This document shows positions 11,792-21,392 of a stretch of DNA of 64,000 bases, in pieces. The first letter of the stretch is position 1, and every line of letters starts with the position of its first letter. The translations under genes were made by a program, and so were the position numbers. The DNA comes from Barthelona sp. PCE (Eukaryota > Metamonada: BaSk clade), in the NCBI GenBank assembly GCA_040285745.1, contig JAUFOR010000001.1, forward strand, positions 620,001-684,000, in the 5' to 3' direction. The notes below the pieces were generated by a model. The model saw only the letters and a list, made by a program, of their open reading frames with translations. It made no database searches and was not told the origin of the DNA.

Positions 11792-13134
11792 TGTTTTTTA
11801 AGTTTCAAAGTACGTAGCAAACGCATAAACTTCTTGCGTTGAGATTTCGATAGCAATAACAATAAAATATAGGAAAAAACCGCAATACCAGTCATTGTCT
11901 TGATGAATGCTGCATAACTGAACGTGCCACCGTTGATCACAAGTGTTCCCTGGAATGGAGCATTTAAGCGAGTCGTAAACTGACTGTTGAATGATCTTGT
12001 GTATGTATCCTCTCCAATGTGACGAATACACTCGCTGATGACCAGATCGAAGAAATCCGAGTCTTTACCTAACAGAACAGAGTGTTTCTTGGCCAACAGA
12101 TGGGAAAGTCCTTTAATTCTATTTGCGTTTGGTAGGTATGATCCACCGACGTTGTTCACGGACTCACCGTCGAGCATTGCGTACATGCGCAACAACCTAA
12201 CACTGTAAAGCATCAATTCGTTTGTGCTGACGTCCTTCGATGTAGTAAACATACCGTTGAATCCTCCAATATAAAAAACATCGGCTGTCACGTTCATAGT
12301 ATCAATGTAAACGTGGCGGGGGTCGGATTTATCGACGGGGGCGCGGATCATGCCATTCATAGTAGCGGCTACTGAGGCCAGCTTGTTATCCTCAGCTGTT
12401 GTATAGAATGTATCACTGGAAAGATCTCCCAAAACGAAAATAACAGTTGCTTCGTTGAAAACGTTCCTGTTTTGATGCTTCCTCTTATACCATTCTATAG
12501 AATCAGCATTCTGCAATTTTGTTCCAAAAATATATGCGAATCCAGTGTCGTTCGTCATAAGTCCGTTGTCTCTGATCGACTTGAGGACGCGTGATGACTC
12601 CAGCGCGGATGTAAGAGCTGCACTAGAGGGACCAAAGAAGGGACGATCACCAATGAGCGATGTCTCATCTAACGGAACAACGGTCAACACTCGGGTATCT
12701 GCCGCATTGAACTCGCTCTCATCGATATAGGAACGGATAACTTTAGTGCTAATAGCCTTGATAGGCTTATTATTGCGGCATTTAACTTTAATTTCGTCAG
12801 AGTTGTCAAGTTCAGGCAATGGTTCATCAACAAATAGGATGGTCTTGTTGGTTTCCTTGGGTAAATCGACAAGGAAACGTTCGAAATTAGGACCTTGAAC
12901 GATGATGAAATCGCTTTCCGAATCAATACACTCTGTGACAGTCTTAGGGTTCACAAGGCAAATTTCTGAAGCAGGTGCAGTGAATGAGCACCTCCTGGAA
13001 CCAAATTCACGCACTACACTACCTTTTTCTGTTGTCTTTGTCACTACATCGTAACTGTTATACCGATAAACAGGGTACACTGATGCCAGGGCGAATGAGA
13101 GAAGCCCGAGAAGTAGCAATAATGATGTTTTCAT
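11788..13134 (-). CDS. Type I membrane protein with ER-retrieval-like tail
   Basis: The 448-residue product starts with a strong signal peptide (MKTSLLLLLGLLSFALA), has a large luminal region with several NxT sequons and scattered cysteines, one transmembrane segment near residue 410-430, and a short basic tail ending KLKKH. Lysines at -3 and -5 fit a KxKxx COPI retrieval signal, so ER residence is likely. The luminal domain alternates predicted strands and helices (for example ATVIFVLGDLSSDTF) but I cannot place it in a family. An OST- or nicastrin-like luminal subunit is a possibility that I could not support by motif. Its stop codon shares the palindrome CTAG with the GT90 stop. Confidence 0.78.
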   Translation of the reverse strand: MKTSLLLLLGLLSFALASVYPVYRYNSYDVVTKTTEKGSVVREFGSRRCSFTAPASEICLVNPKTVTECIDSESDFIIVQGPNFERFLVDLPKETNKTILFVDEPLPELDNSDEIKVKCRNNKPIKAISTKVIRSYIDESEFNAADTRVLTVVPLDETSLIGDRPFFGPSSAALTSALESSRVLKSIRDNGLMTNDTGFAYIFGTKLQNADSIEWYKRKHQNRNVFNEATVIFVLGDLSSDTFYTTAEDNKLASVAATMNGMIRAPVDKSDPRHVYIDTMNVTADVFYIGGFNGMFTTSKDVSTNELMLYSVRLLRMYAMLDGESVNNVGGSYLPNANRIKGLSHLLAKKHSVLLGKDSDFFDLVISECIRHIGEDTYTRSFNSQFTTRLNAPFQGTLVINGGTFSYAAFIKTMTGIAVFSYILLLLLSKSQRKKFMRLLRTLKLKKH

Positions 13135-13270
13135 GTGAAAGAGAGTTTATTGCGTAAAACGAATTAGATGATGTTTGACTCGGTTTAAAAGAGGTAACAT
13201 GTGCAAGTAATCCACACAATGAAGATTATACACCGAGTAAACGATATATAGAACACAATCTTTATTAAAT

Positions 13271-13867
13271 TTATCTGCGAGCGTATAGAAGCTCAGATGA
13301 GAGGCGTTTATCGGTTTTCTTGTGATTGCACCCTGTAAGAATGCAAAAATCCCGATCACTGGCTATGATGCTTGAATTAATATGGTCAATAGCTTTAATC
13401 GCCTCTCTTACGGATAAAGCTGTTGTATCAAACAAAAAGGTCACGTTTTCAGCAGGAATAGATGCTAAAAACACACGTAACTGCAGCAAAGAATCAAAAA
13501 AGAAAAATGAAACTTTATGGAGCAGTTTTTGAACTGATTCCAGGTTCTTCATGTGAGTGAAACACAGTTCTAGCAGGGAAACAACGTCAAATTTTGAAGA
13601 AAATGACACCATCGCAACGTTTCGAAATTGACCAGCATAACTTATTGGTATCACATAGTATGCAATTAGATGACATAAAAGCTCATGCACCATCCGCTTG
13701 GGAACGGTCAGACACAGTTTCAAATTCGGAAGATGTCTGTACGAATTTAAAACGCTCAAGTATCGGTTTTCAAGAATATTACCATAAAATAGGCCCACAT
13801 GCTCTTCCTCTGTCTTCCCCACAATCCAATCTGCTGCAGTGATCGATGTGGATAAAATATTATTCAT
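13271..13867 (-). CDS. Possible XRCC2-like RecA-fold protein
   Basis: The ATG at 13867 (a GTG lies directly upstream) opens a 198-residue protein. Segments AMVSFSSKFDVVSLLELC and VTFLFDTTALS resemble the strand-helix blocks of RecA-fold Rad51 paralogs, most like XRCC2, where a D/S-rich beta strand follows the P-loop region. No Walker A motif is visible in front of them, so nucleotide binding is doubtful. The C-terminus is basic. If correct it would act in homologous recombination; the assignment is weak and rests on pattern and length only. The gene is in tandem with the upstream end of the membrane-protein gene and divergent from the TUTase, with TTTTTCATTTT shortly before its ATG. Confidence 0.45.
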   Translation of the reverse strand: MNNILSTSITAADWIVGKTEEEHVGLFYGNILENRYLSVLNSYRHLPNLKLCLTVPKRMVHELLCHLIAYYVIPISYAGQFRNVAMVSFSSKFDVVSLLELCFTHMKNLESVQKLLHKVSFFFFDSLLQLRVFLASIPAENVTFLFDTTALSVREAIKAIDHINSSIIASDRDFCILTGCNHKKTDKRLSSELLYARR

Positions 13868-14033
13868 CACAGGAAAAGGGTTAAAATGAAAAACATAGTA
13901 TTAAAGGATTCTATCCTTTTTAGAGGTATGGTAACGCTTACTTATCCAGTTAACAGACCAGTGAGAGATTTTCAATCATATGACACAGTTATAACTTTGT
14001 TATTTTTTTTCTCACCAATATCACATATTCAGA

Positions 14034-15575
14034 ATGAAAAAACCAACTAAGCAAATTGAAATTATATTTGAATACGATTCTAGTATAAAATACATCAGAT
14101 TCCGCAGCCCAAAAAAAAACAAAGTTTTTAGAGTTCAATTCGATAAGAACAGCCACAATTTGTATTTTAATTTAAGAACAGAAGACCGAGGGGAAGATTT
14201 AGACGTTGAGTTCGACGTTCTCGATCAAGATAAGCATTTATTTTTCCAAGCCTCATTTGGTGTTGATCAAGATGTGAACAGTCATTCAGAAACATTCTTT
14301 AAGGCAGTTTACCAACATTTAATTGTGCACCGTGATACCAAAAAGCAAAGAAAAAGAGATTTTCTCCCAACCAAGCGTCAACGTATCATCCTTACTGGTG
14401 AGACAAGGAATTATATGATGGTCTTAGACATGATCAAGGACTTCATTGAGAGATCCCCTAATCAGGACAGAGTAGCTGTTGAGCTCAAACGAGTGTTAGA
14501 GCAAACGCCTAATGCCAATGAGCGTTTTAACCAAGGTATTCAGGAAATCAACCGCTACATTAGACGCAGCGTTGACCCCAGGCTCGAGTTTGTTCCCCAT
14601 GGTTCATGCATCTCGGGAATTCTTACCAAGAGTTCCGATATCGATGGTTCAATCCTTATACACACGGAAGGCACAACTGCTGGGCTCCTCGATAGCCCCA
14701 ACTGGTACACAAACCCAAGGAAACTGTTGTACAGATTGGGCAATGTTTTTGAAAACAACCATGATTTTGAGATCATGGAGATGATTAATCATAAGAGAAT
14801 AAGGGTACCGCTGTTGAAGGTTGTACACAACACTGACCTGGACATGGATATTACGGCTTTCAATCCAAACGGCTTCATCAACAGTCATTGCATGTGGTTG
14901 TATTTACGTAGTTCTCCTCTACTTTCTGCTATTCTGTTGAAGTTGAAGCTATTCACGAAGGAAAAAGGTATATGCGATGGGTCTAAAGGGTTACCGTCAT
15001 CGTACGGTTGGCAACTCATTATGTTGTGCTGGTTCGCCAGCCACCCAGAGGTAAAGAAGTGTGGAGGTTTACAGTGCCGAACTCTGGAGGCCGATCACCT
15101 CTTCAAGCCATTGAAGATGCAACTGGTCCCGGAGTCGCACAGAAAACTGTTAAAAGAAACCGTGGAATCATGTGATTACGTGAACTACAGATTTGATACA
15201 CGGGAGGCTAAGCTCGATCTTCCATCTTCACTCACTGTGGATAGCATGTGGAACGATTTTGTCAAATTTATGTGCTTTGCTGACTTTGGAACAATAGTTT
15301 TTGACTCTCACTCGCTCACAATTCGAAAAATCAATACAACACGTGAAAAGTTCAACGTCATTGATTTGTTCGAACCGCGTATGATCACACACGTCCATGG
15401 TGCCAACCTGGGTATGCTCTTTAAAACATTCCGTGATGAGAAGCAGTTGATATCAGAGCTTGGTAGAGTAGAAGCTGACGACATCTATGTTCCAGCATCA
15501 TTACGCAAGGTATTCAAGGATCATAACTCAGAGCGCGTGCGCGTGGTGGGATGTGAAGAGGAATGGTCGGACTAG
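14034..15575 (+). CDS. TUTase / non-canonical poly(A) polymerase
   Basis: This 513-residue protein belongs to the TRF4/Cid1 branch of DNA polymerase beta-like nucleotidyltransferases, which add U or A tails to RNA 3' ends. The catalytic GS motif and first two carboxylates are at about residues 189-204 (GSCISG then SSDIDG), the third aspartate is in DLDMDITAF near residue 270, and the central domain motif SSYGWQLIMLCW follows. The first about 170 residues form an unrecognised N-terminal domain that begins with a strand-rich section and ends with an arginine-rich linker. The gene overlaps nothing; its stop is 6 nt from that of the convergent zinc-cluster gene. Whether it prefers UTP or ATP cannot be read from the sequence. 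Confidence 0.85.
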   Translation: MKKPTKQIEIIFEYDSSIKYIRFRSPKKNKVFRVQFDKNSHNLYFNLRTEDRGEDLDVEFDVLDQDKHLFFQASFGVDQDVNSHSETFFKAVYQHLIVHRDTKKQRKRDFLPTKRQRIILTGETRNYMMVLDMIKDFIERSPNQDRVAVELKRVLEQTPNANERFNQGIQEINRYIRRSVDPRLEFVPHGSCISGILTKSSDIDGSILIHTEGTTAGLLDSPNWYTNPRKLLYRLGNVFENNHDFEIMEMINHKRIRVPLLKVVHNTDLDMDITAFNPNGFINSHCMWLYLRSSPLLSAILLKLKLFTKEKGICDGSKGLPSSYGWQLIMLCWFASHPEVKKCGGLQCRTLEADHLFKPLKMQLVPESHRKLLKETVESCDYVNYRFDTREAKLDLPSSLTVDSMWNDFVKFMCFADFGTIVFDSHSLTIRKINTTREKFNVIDLFEPRMITHVHGANLGMLFKTFRDEKQLISELGRVEADDIYVPASLRKVFKDHNSERVRVVGCEEEWSD

Positions 15576-15581
15576 ATGGAT

Positions 15582-18500
15582 TTATTCGGATTCGGAACAG
15601 CTGAGACAGAAGAACTGATTATGAGTCCTCACAAGACACGTGGTATGTGCGAGACAGTGGCAACGGCTGCACTTCCCGACTGTGCCGTAGTAAACATCAA
15701 TGGCATTGATATTGCGCGTCAGCTCTGTCTTCTTGTTCACATGCTTCACATGGATGCAACGATGAGAGCAGCACGTAATTGTTCCATTGATGCAGTTGGT
15801 GCACGCGTGTATGTGGTCGCATATGTTCTCACTAAGTGCGTTCAAAAAATCAAGCATCACTGCGCGATTTGAACCGGTTGAGAGGTAGTTCATCATGTGA
15901 AGGCTTATTCGTGGCTCCGTTAACATGAAAGGGAATAAAAACGAGCACAGTAGCTCATAATAATCGTTAACAAGCTTGCATCCTATATGATGGATGAAGC
16001 AAAACGAAAGCGCAATTCTGCGCGCTTTGGCCACAATTTCAGACAGAGGAGACTGTTTATCCATCAAAACAGTAACTTTGGCCGTCGGAATGTCGAATTG
16101 GGCTTCGATTCTGTCAAGACAGAAGGTACAAACCAGTTTTTGTGTAAAATCTCCCTTTGCGACGCTGGACATCAGTACAGATGTACCTCCAGCACAAACA
16201 TCGCAGAAATGGCGGGAACAATGCGCACATTGCCCACAAGATTCGCCCATCTTTATACTCATGCACACGTTGCATCTCTCCTTCATATTGGGGACTAGTG
16301 ATTGGTTGATGCCGAGAACACGCTCTGCATCGCTCAGAACAGTGCTGTGGATGATCTGTGAAAGGAAAGCACGCACACCAGGATTGAAAGTTGTGCTTGT
16401 TGAGAAAGCATCAAAAACTGCGAGCATGACTTTTTCTACTGGAGTCCCGTTCTCACCGTACACACTATCAATGACATCGCCCATGGTTCTTTCCATTGTT
16501 GGGTATTTGAGTATGCTATCACAATCAACCGTTTGCAGCGTTCGACTCAAAAAATCAGCAACGAGCAGAGTACTCAGCTCTTCATCGGAACGCGTCGTCC
16601 TGTTTAGTGTCGTTTTCGTCGCTTCTGCCATGCTACGTGTAAAGAAAGGACGATCCTCAAATATTCTTTGGAAGTCTTCGTAACTCAGCACCTTTGTGTA
16701 TGAAAAGTTGTTATCTAAAATTTGCCTCATCTCAACGAGAGCACTGTTAACATTCGGAGCAAAAATTGGTCTCCGGATTGCGCATGATGTTGATGGCATT
16801 TCTGGTATATTCATATCATTAACTGTACGAAAGCTAACTGTTGAAGATGGAACCGGAACAACAGTGCACGGCAGTTCGTCGATAGCGAAAAAATCCAACT
16901 CAGTTATGTCAATCTTGTTCGGTGAATTGGTGCTGGCGAATTGTGTAGATTCAAGTGATGTGAGCGGGGTTTGTGAAGGAGAGTGGAAAGTAGACTTGAG
17001 CTCTTCAACAACGCTCATCTCTATTGGTGATGCGTCACTTTGTACTGTGGCAGTTGCAGTTTTCACTAATCGTGATGTTTTTCGTGTGGGGGGATCAAAA
17101 GCATTCATCCAGCTCTTAAACAACCTCTTGTCCTCACTGGGCAACTTGATACGCGCACTGACCCTGTTGTTTCGCCTCGTGTTCTTGGTGAATCCAATTA
17201 CATCATCTAACTTATCACTAAATTGATTAAAGTTAGATTGAAGGTATATGTTGAACAGTAATGCAGCGTACATAGTATGCTGACTGTTTGGGCGCTGAGT
17301 TTTGGCCCCACTTTTAACTATTTCGGAGTATGTGTTGATGATGTTGTTTAGCACTTGTCTCGATGTAACTGTTTGATTAAGATTAAGTTCAGGAATCAAT
17401 CCATCAAAAGTACCAATAAAGTTGCCTTCGTTGAATAGAACAACAGCTAGAAGGTTATATATTATTGTAAAATTGATAAACTTCTTATCCAATGCTAAAA
17501 CAACCGTCTCAAAAACTTTAAAAATTTGCTTAACAACTTTTCGTTCATAAATCTTCAATGTGCAGTGCAAACTGTTTAGATTAAGATGGTTGAAATCTGA
17601 TATAAACTCTTCAGCATTGAAATTCAAAAAGAGCAAAAAATAAAAGTCCAAAAATTTTCGCTTCAATGTAGTGTTATAATTAAAGTATTCAGTCAGTTCC
17701 TGGCACTCTATCCCGTAAAAGTGGTCATCTAAGAGTGCACGATATTTGAAAGAAGCAAATGAAGGATTGAAATTTGTGCTTTTGAAGAACAGCTGATCAA
17801 TAAAGGTAAACCGTTTTGCCAGCTGGTTTTTGACCGATGCTATGTTGTTTGCAAGTACCGTATCCTGCATATTAACAAAGAAATTAAGAAAAAGTTGCAT
17901 ACCATGGTTAAATGGGTTCTCAGTATTTAACAAGAACTTCAGATTGCCATTAAAGTTTAACTCACTCTTGTAACTTGTAATTAAATCCTTCTGAGAGTAT
18001 TCTAATAGTATTGATTCAAGAATATCAAAAAAAGTTATTTTCGCACTGTAATTAGAAAAGAATTGATGAAATACATTCAGCAATGGGATCTTGTTGGTCT
18101 TTTCGTCCAATAACTCAAAGAGGCTTCTGTTAAAAAAGAAATCTGGTTGGATCTCAGTTAGTTTCATTGGTGGTATACTATAACCCTCCACCATAACACG
18201 TGATTTGAAATCCTCGTTTGCCAATGGGTTTTCGAAAACTGTTTCTGGGATTATTTGAGTATTATCAATACTGAGACATTTTATGGGCTGTTGAGCACTT
18301 TTTATCGGTCTTAATAGACTAGATAGCGTGAAATTGTCTCGAAATGATTGCATGCGTAACGAATGATGCGTCTGAATACCCAAATAACTGATTGATTCCC
18401 GAAGAGAATGCGTATTCTCAGAGAGTGGATTAGGAACGTTGCTCATCGTGAAAGATGTATCATGCATGTTCCATGGGTCGTTTGCAAATGTGTGACTGTT

Positions 18501-18596
18501 TGAATCTTCTGCATCGTAGAAAGATTGAGTCTGAATTGATTCAACTCCAAACCTATCCAGGTAATCATCATAGTTATAGTTGCTACTGTCGTCCAT
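15582..18596 (-). CDS. Large protein with two C-terminal zinc clusters
   Basis: The 1,004-residue product has a long N-terminal region (about 1-750) with low-complexity Asn/Ser/Phe-rich helices and a Ser/Thr/Pro-rich central linker. Near residues 770-830 lies a zinc cluster of the RCNVC-x8-CGQCAHC-x4-CDVC type, with further cysteines in VCTFCLDRI, similar in spacing to FYVE/RING-like treble clefs. A second cluster occupies the last about 65 residues (CTNC, CCSHRC, KCSRCHC, CLSC), like a PHD or RING variant. I do not recognise an orthologue. Such double zinc modules often bind lipids, ubiquitin enzymes or histones; the function here is open. It is divergent from the WD40 gene with only 103 nt between ATGs. 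Confidence 0.75.
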   Translation of the reverse strand: MDDSSNYNYDDYLDRFGVESIQTQSFYDAEDSNSHTFANDPWNMHDTSFTMSNVPNPLSENTHSLRESISYLGIQTHHSLRMQSFRDNFTLSSLLRPIKSAQQPIKCLSIDNTQIIPETVFENPLANEDFKSRVMVEGYSIPPMKLTEIQPDFFFNRSLFELLDEKTNKIPLLNVFHQFFSNYSAKITFFDILESILLEYSQKDLITSYKSELNFNGNLKFLLNTENPFNHGMQLFLNFFVNMQDTVLANNIASVKNQLAKRFTFIDQLFFKSTNFNPSFASFKYRALLDDHFYGIECQELTEYFNYNTTLKRKFLDFYFLLFLNFNAEEFISDFNHLNLNSLHCTLKIYERKVVKQIFKVFETVVLALDKKFINFTIIYNLLAVVLFNEGNFIGTFDGLIPELNLNQTVTSRQVLNNIINTYSEIVKSGAKTQRPNSQHTMYAALLFNIYLQSNFNQFSDKLDDVIGFTKNTRRNNRVSARIKLPSEDKRLFKSWMNAFDPPTRKTSRLVKTATATVQSDASPIEMSVVEELKSTFHSPSQTPLTSLESTQFASTNSPNKIDITELDFFAIDELPCTVVPVPSSTVSFRTVNDMNIPEMPSTSCAIRRPIFAPNVNSALVEMRQILDNNFSYTKVLSYEDFQRIFEDRPFFTRSMAEATKTTLNRTTRSDEELSTLLVADFLSRTLQTVDCDSILKYPTMERTMGDVIDSVYGENGTPVEKVMLAVFDAFSTSTTFNPGVRAFLSQIIHSTVLSDAERVLGINQSLVPNMKERCNVCMSIKMGESCGQCAHCSRHFCDVCAGGTSVLMSSVAKGDFTQKLVCTFCLDRIEAQFDIPTAKVTVLMDKQSPLSEIVAKARRIALSFCFIHHIGCKLVNDYYELLCSFLFPFMLTEPRISLHMMNYLSTGSNRAVMLDFLNALSENICDHIHACTNCINGTITCCSHRCIHVKHVNKKTELTRNINAIDVYYGTVGKCSRCHCLAHTTCLVRTHNQFFCLSCSESE

Positions 18597-18699
18597 TGGG
18601 GCAAGTAGGAGGTTTCATGACTGAAAGGGGAAGAAAACAAGTAAACATCAATTGTTTTTACACATCTTTACCATTTCATATCTCTGACCTCCAATATTA

Positions 18700-20421
18700 A
18701 TGACAGAGGCAGAGAGCATCAACTTTGACGATTTCGAGGACGCATTAGGGCTTAGTCCAGAAATAGAAGAACAATTGGAAGAAGAAGAACCAGAAATGAA
18801 GTTTACACCTATAGCAAAGTTATCTTTGGGCGTGAGCGCACCATCTTCGGTCTTTTCATCAACTGTAAGTTCTACAGCAGGGTTTGCCGCTGATATGGAA
18901 ATAGATTCACCAAGTTCAGTAGTGCAACATGAGTTTATGATCAAGAATCTTGATACAGGCGAGGTTTTCGAAGTAGACAACAGCAGCCGTGAGACTGATG
19001 AGATTGTAATACGACCTCGTGAAGATCTTGTTTTTGAGAACAAGCGTGTCCAAAAGAAGAAGAAAGACAGAGGAAATCAGCTTATGAAGGACCTGTATCT
19101 ACGCGGAAACATCAGTGACAAAGACTTTTTAACAGAGACAGATGTCACCGAACACGACGACGATGGTTTTGAATCAACTCCACTTGAGAGCAATGGTGTC
19201 CGCGTCAAAACACACAAGAAAATGTCTGTTCTCGAGCTGAACCAGCTGCATTTCATCCAAGGATTCCGTCCTTTTGACAGTGAAGTTCTAGATATGAAGT
19301 TCAGTCCAGACGGTCAGTATCTTGCAGTTGCAGGTGAGAACGGTGAGATCAAGGTTTTTGTGGTACAGGACGTAGACTCTAACGTCAATCAGTCGATGTG
19401 CCCTGTTGATCAGCAGCCTTATTTCAAACATCCGCTGAGACATGCCACTATTCCCCCAGAACAGAAGAGTTTCCTTGACTTTGAGCCAGTGGTGGTCCTG
19501 CAAGGGCACACGGCGGCTGTTCTTAGTCTTTCGTGGTCACCATTTCAGCAGAACCCACAAGCTAATGGTTTCTTGATCAGTGCATCGGCAGATTGCACGG
19601 TAAGGCTATGGCATATATCTCGCTCCACCCCTCTGGCAATGTTCGTACACACTGATATTGTACTTGACTGCGCTTTCTGCCCTGTCGACAACAGGTTCTT
19701 TGTTTCGAGTTGTCTCGACGGTAGGATAAGGCGGTGGAACATTCCAGAGAGTAAGCTGAGTGCATGGGCTGATAGCAGGAACGTGCCAATAACAGTTTCG
19801 TGGTTTACACCAGATAACAGAACAAACGCGTTCGGGATAATTGCCTGTGGCACACTGAATGGTTACACTCAACTGTATCACGGTGATGAGCTTAAATTCT
19901 TCACCCAATTCGAAATCAAATCGAAGAAGGGAAAGAGGAAGAGAGGCCAAAAGGTAACAGGATTCAACATGGTAGGGCACGACCAACTGCTCATTAGTTC
20001 AATGGATTCGAGGATACGGTTGTACAATCTCAACGATTTCACGGTTACTCGTAAGTACAAGGGACATTTGCTTGAGAGGAGCGACATGGCAGTTTCGGTG
20101 GATACTGAGACCAAGCATATTGTGTGTGCTTCAGAGGACGGGAAAGTGTATATGTGGAACACAGTTTCGAATTATGTTCCTGCGTTTAATCCACGCTTCT
20201 TCCGGTTCAGATCGGACCACAATGAGTCATATGAGTACTTCAGGGCGTCGACATCTGTTCCTACCGGAGCGCTGGTTGCACCTTCGTCAAGTCTTGAAGT
20301 TTTCTTTGGGCAGAGTATGGAAGAAACCAATGGTGCTCCTGGAATAACGTTTGTTGTTTCAGATGTCAACGGTAACATTTTGATTTATCAAAACAGTCTT
20401 GTTGAACCTGTTGTCTTGTAA
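18700..20421 (+). CDS. WDR44-like WD40 repeat protein
   Basis: This 573-residue protein has an acidic N-terminus, a basic linker (VQKKKKDRG) and then a WD40 propeller starting near residue 190. The block LNQLHFIQGFRPFDSEVL followed by DMKFSPDGQYLAVAGENGEI is typical of WDR44 and its amoebozoan and plant relatives. The next repeat begins VLQGHTAAVLSLSWSP and reads through SASADCTVRLWHIS. In animals WDR44 binds Rab11 and acts in recycling-endosome traffic. Later repeats degrade but retain GH and W/D-type endings (ASEDGKVYMWNT). Biased codons suggest fairly strong expression. The stop lies 61 nt from that of the convergent small gene. Confidence 0.8.
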   Translation: MTEAESINFDDFEDALGLSPEIEEQLEEEEPEMKFTPIAKLSLGVSAPSSVFSSTVSSTAGFAADMEIDSPSSVVQHEFMIKNLDTGEVFEVDNSSRETDEIVIRPREDLVFENKRVQKKKKDRGNQLMKDLYLRGNISDKDFLTETDVTEHDDDGFESTPLESNGVRVKTHKKMSVLELNQLHFIQGFRPFDSEVLDMKFSPDGQYLAVAGENGEIKVFVVQDVDSNVNQSMCPVDQQPYFKHPLRHATIPPEQKSFLDFEPVVVLQGHTAAVLSLSWSPFQQNPQANGFLISASADCTVRLWHISRSTPLAMFVHTDIVLDCAFCPVDNRFFVSSCLDGRIRRWNIPESKLSAWADSRNVPITVSWFTPDNRTNAFGIIACGTLNGYTQLYHGDELKFFTQFEIKSKKGKRKRGQKVTGFNMVGHDQLLISSMDSRIRLYNLNDFTVTRKYKGHLLERSDMAVSVDTETKHIVCASEDGKVYMWNTVSNYVPAFNPRFFRFRSDHNESYEYFRASTSVPTGALVAPSSSLEVFFGQSMEETNGAPGITFVVSDVNGNILIYQNSLVEPVVL

Positions 20422-20482
20422 ATATTTTCATTTTTATTTGTTCTTCTTTGTAGATACACACAATATTTATACATTAGACAGG

Positions 20483-20848
20483 TTAGTTTTTGGCAATGTT
20501 TAGCAATTTAGTTGCTTCAATTCTGCAATAGTCAATGAGTGTTTGCCTGTCCAACTTAGGTTTTTCTTTTTTTTGTTTCTTCTGTGATCTGGGATTTCTA
20601 GGCTCGTTGTATGGGTTAGAGGTATTAATTATTTCAGATTCAGAGAGACGTTTGTTGATTGGAATAAAAGGTGTTTTCAATAAATTTTCAATAAAGATAC
20701 TATCTTTCATATTTTCTTCTGTAGCAGCATTTTTGGTTCCTTGATGGTCTGCAGTTGCTACAGAAGCCGTCCTAGATCTTTTGAGAGAGAAGATTTGCAC
20801 ATTTTGAGTTTTTTTGGTTGACTTCGGAGTGTAACGGTCGAGTTCCAT
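20483..20848 (-). CDS. Small basic protein of unknown function
   Basis: The ATG at 20848 opens a 121-residue, Lys/Arg/Ser/Thr-rich protein with a bipartite-like basic stretch (SQKKQKKEKPK) near the end and possible short linear motifs (YTPKS). No hydrophobic segment or known domain is visible. A nuclear location is likely from composition. It sits between the WD40 gene (tail to tail) and the saposin-like gene (head to head, about 240 nt). Codon structure and isolation from other frames support a real gene, but a homology search would be needed to confirm it. Confidence 0.55.
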   Translation of the reverse strand: MELDRYTPKSTKKTQNVQIFSLKRSRTASVATADHQGTKNAATEENMKDSIFIENLLKTPFIPINKRLSESEIINTSNPYNEPRNPRSQKKQKKEKPKLDRQTLIDYCRIEATKLLNIAKN

Positions 20849-21088
20849 TTGTTTGGGTATTTTAATCAGGTTAAAATATGTTTAATAGGATATTTGTATT
20901 GCTTTACAGCTTTCAACCGAAATGCAGGTCAAAAAGTTTTTCCTTCATTATTCCAATTTGTGATAGTTCAGCACATTATCTCGCCCGTTGTAAGCCGAAA
21001 ACAAAAGAATTTTATCCAGTTAAGCACGCCAAGAGGAAAACCGTCACTCATTGTAAATCATTTTCATTTACCTTGTTTTTCTCTTTTC

Positions 21089-21388
21089 ATGAGATCAAAG
21101 ACTTTTATACTGTGCGCACTGGTTTGTGTGTTGTGTCTCATCAGTGTTAGAGCTGATAATTGTGATAGTTGCAAACTTATTGTTGGATTTGCTGAGCAGT
21201 ATATTCAGGGCAATCCTAATTTTACTCAAGAGGAAGCGGAGCAAGTACTTAATGGCGTCTGTGCCTATGTCAAACTGTCGGAGAAGGCTTCATGCTCAGA
21301 TTTGACACAAGTTGTTGTTCAGTATTTTCCTGAACTCAAGGCAGGAACTCCTGCTTTAGAAATCTGTACAAATGCGGGTTACTGCTGA
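21089..21388 (+). CDS. Secreted saposin-like (SapB) protein
   Basis: I chose the ATG at 21089 because it begins a signal peptide (MRSKTFILCALVCVLCLIS); the open frame further upstream has no support. The mature part, about 77 residues, is a single saposin B domain with six cysteines in the canonical order: CDSC, VCAY, SCSD, ICTN and a final C at the C-terminus. Saposin-like proteins of this size in Entamoeba (amoebapores), Naegleria and trichomonads interact with membranes, and some form pores used against bacteria or host cells. Others are lipid-transfer cofactors; the sequence alone does not decide. It ends 4 nt before the stop of the convergent kinase gene. A TTTTCATTTACC element is close upstream. 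Confidence 0.88.
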   Translation: MRSKTFILCALVCVLCLISVRADNCDSCKLIVGFAEQYIQGNPNFTQEEAEQVLNGVCAYVKLSEKASCSDLTQVVVQYFPELKAGTPALEICTNAGYC

Positions 21389-21392
21389 TTTA

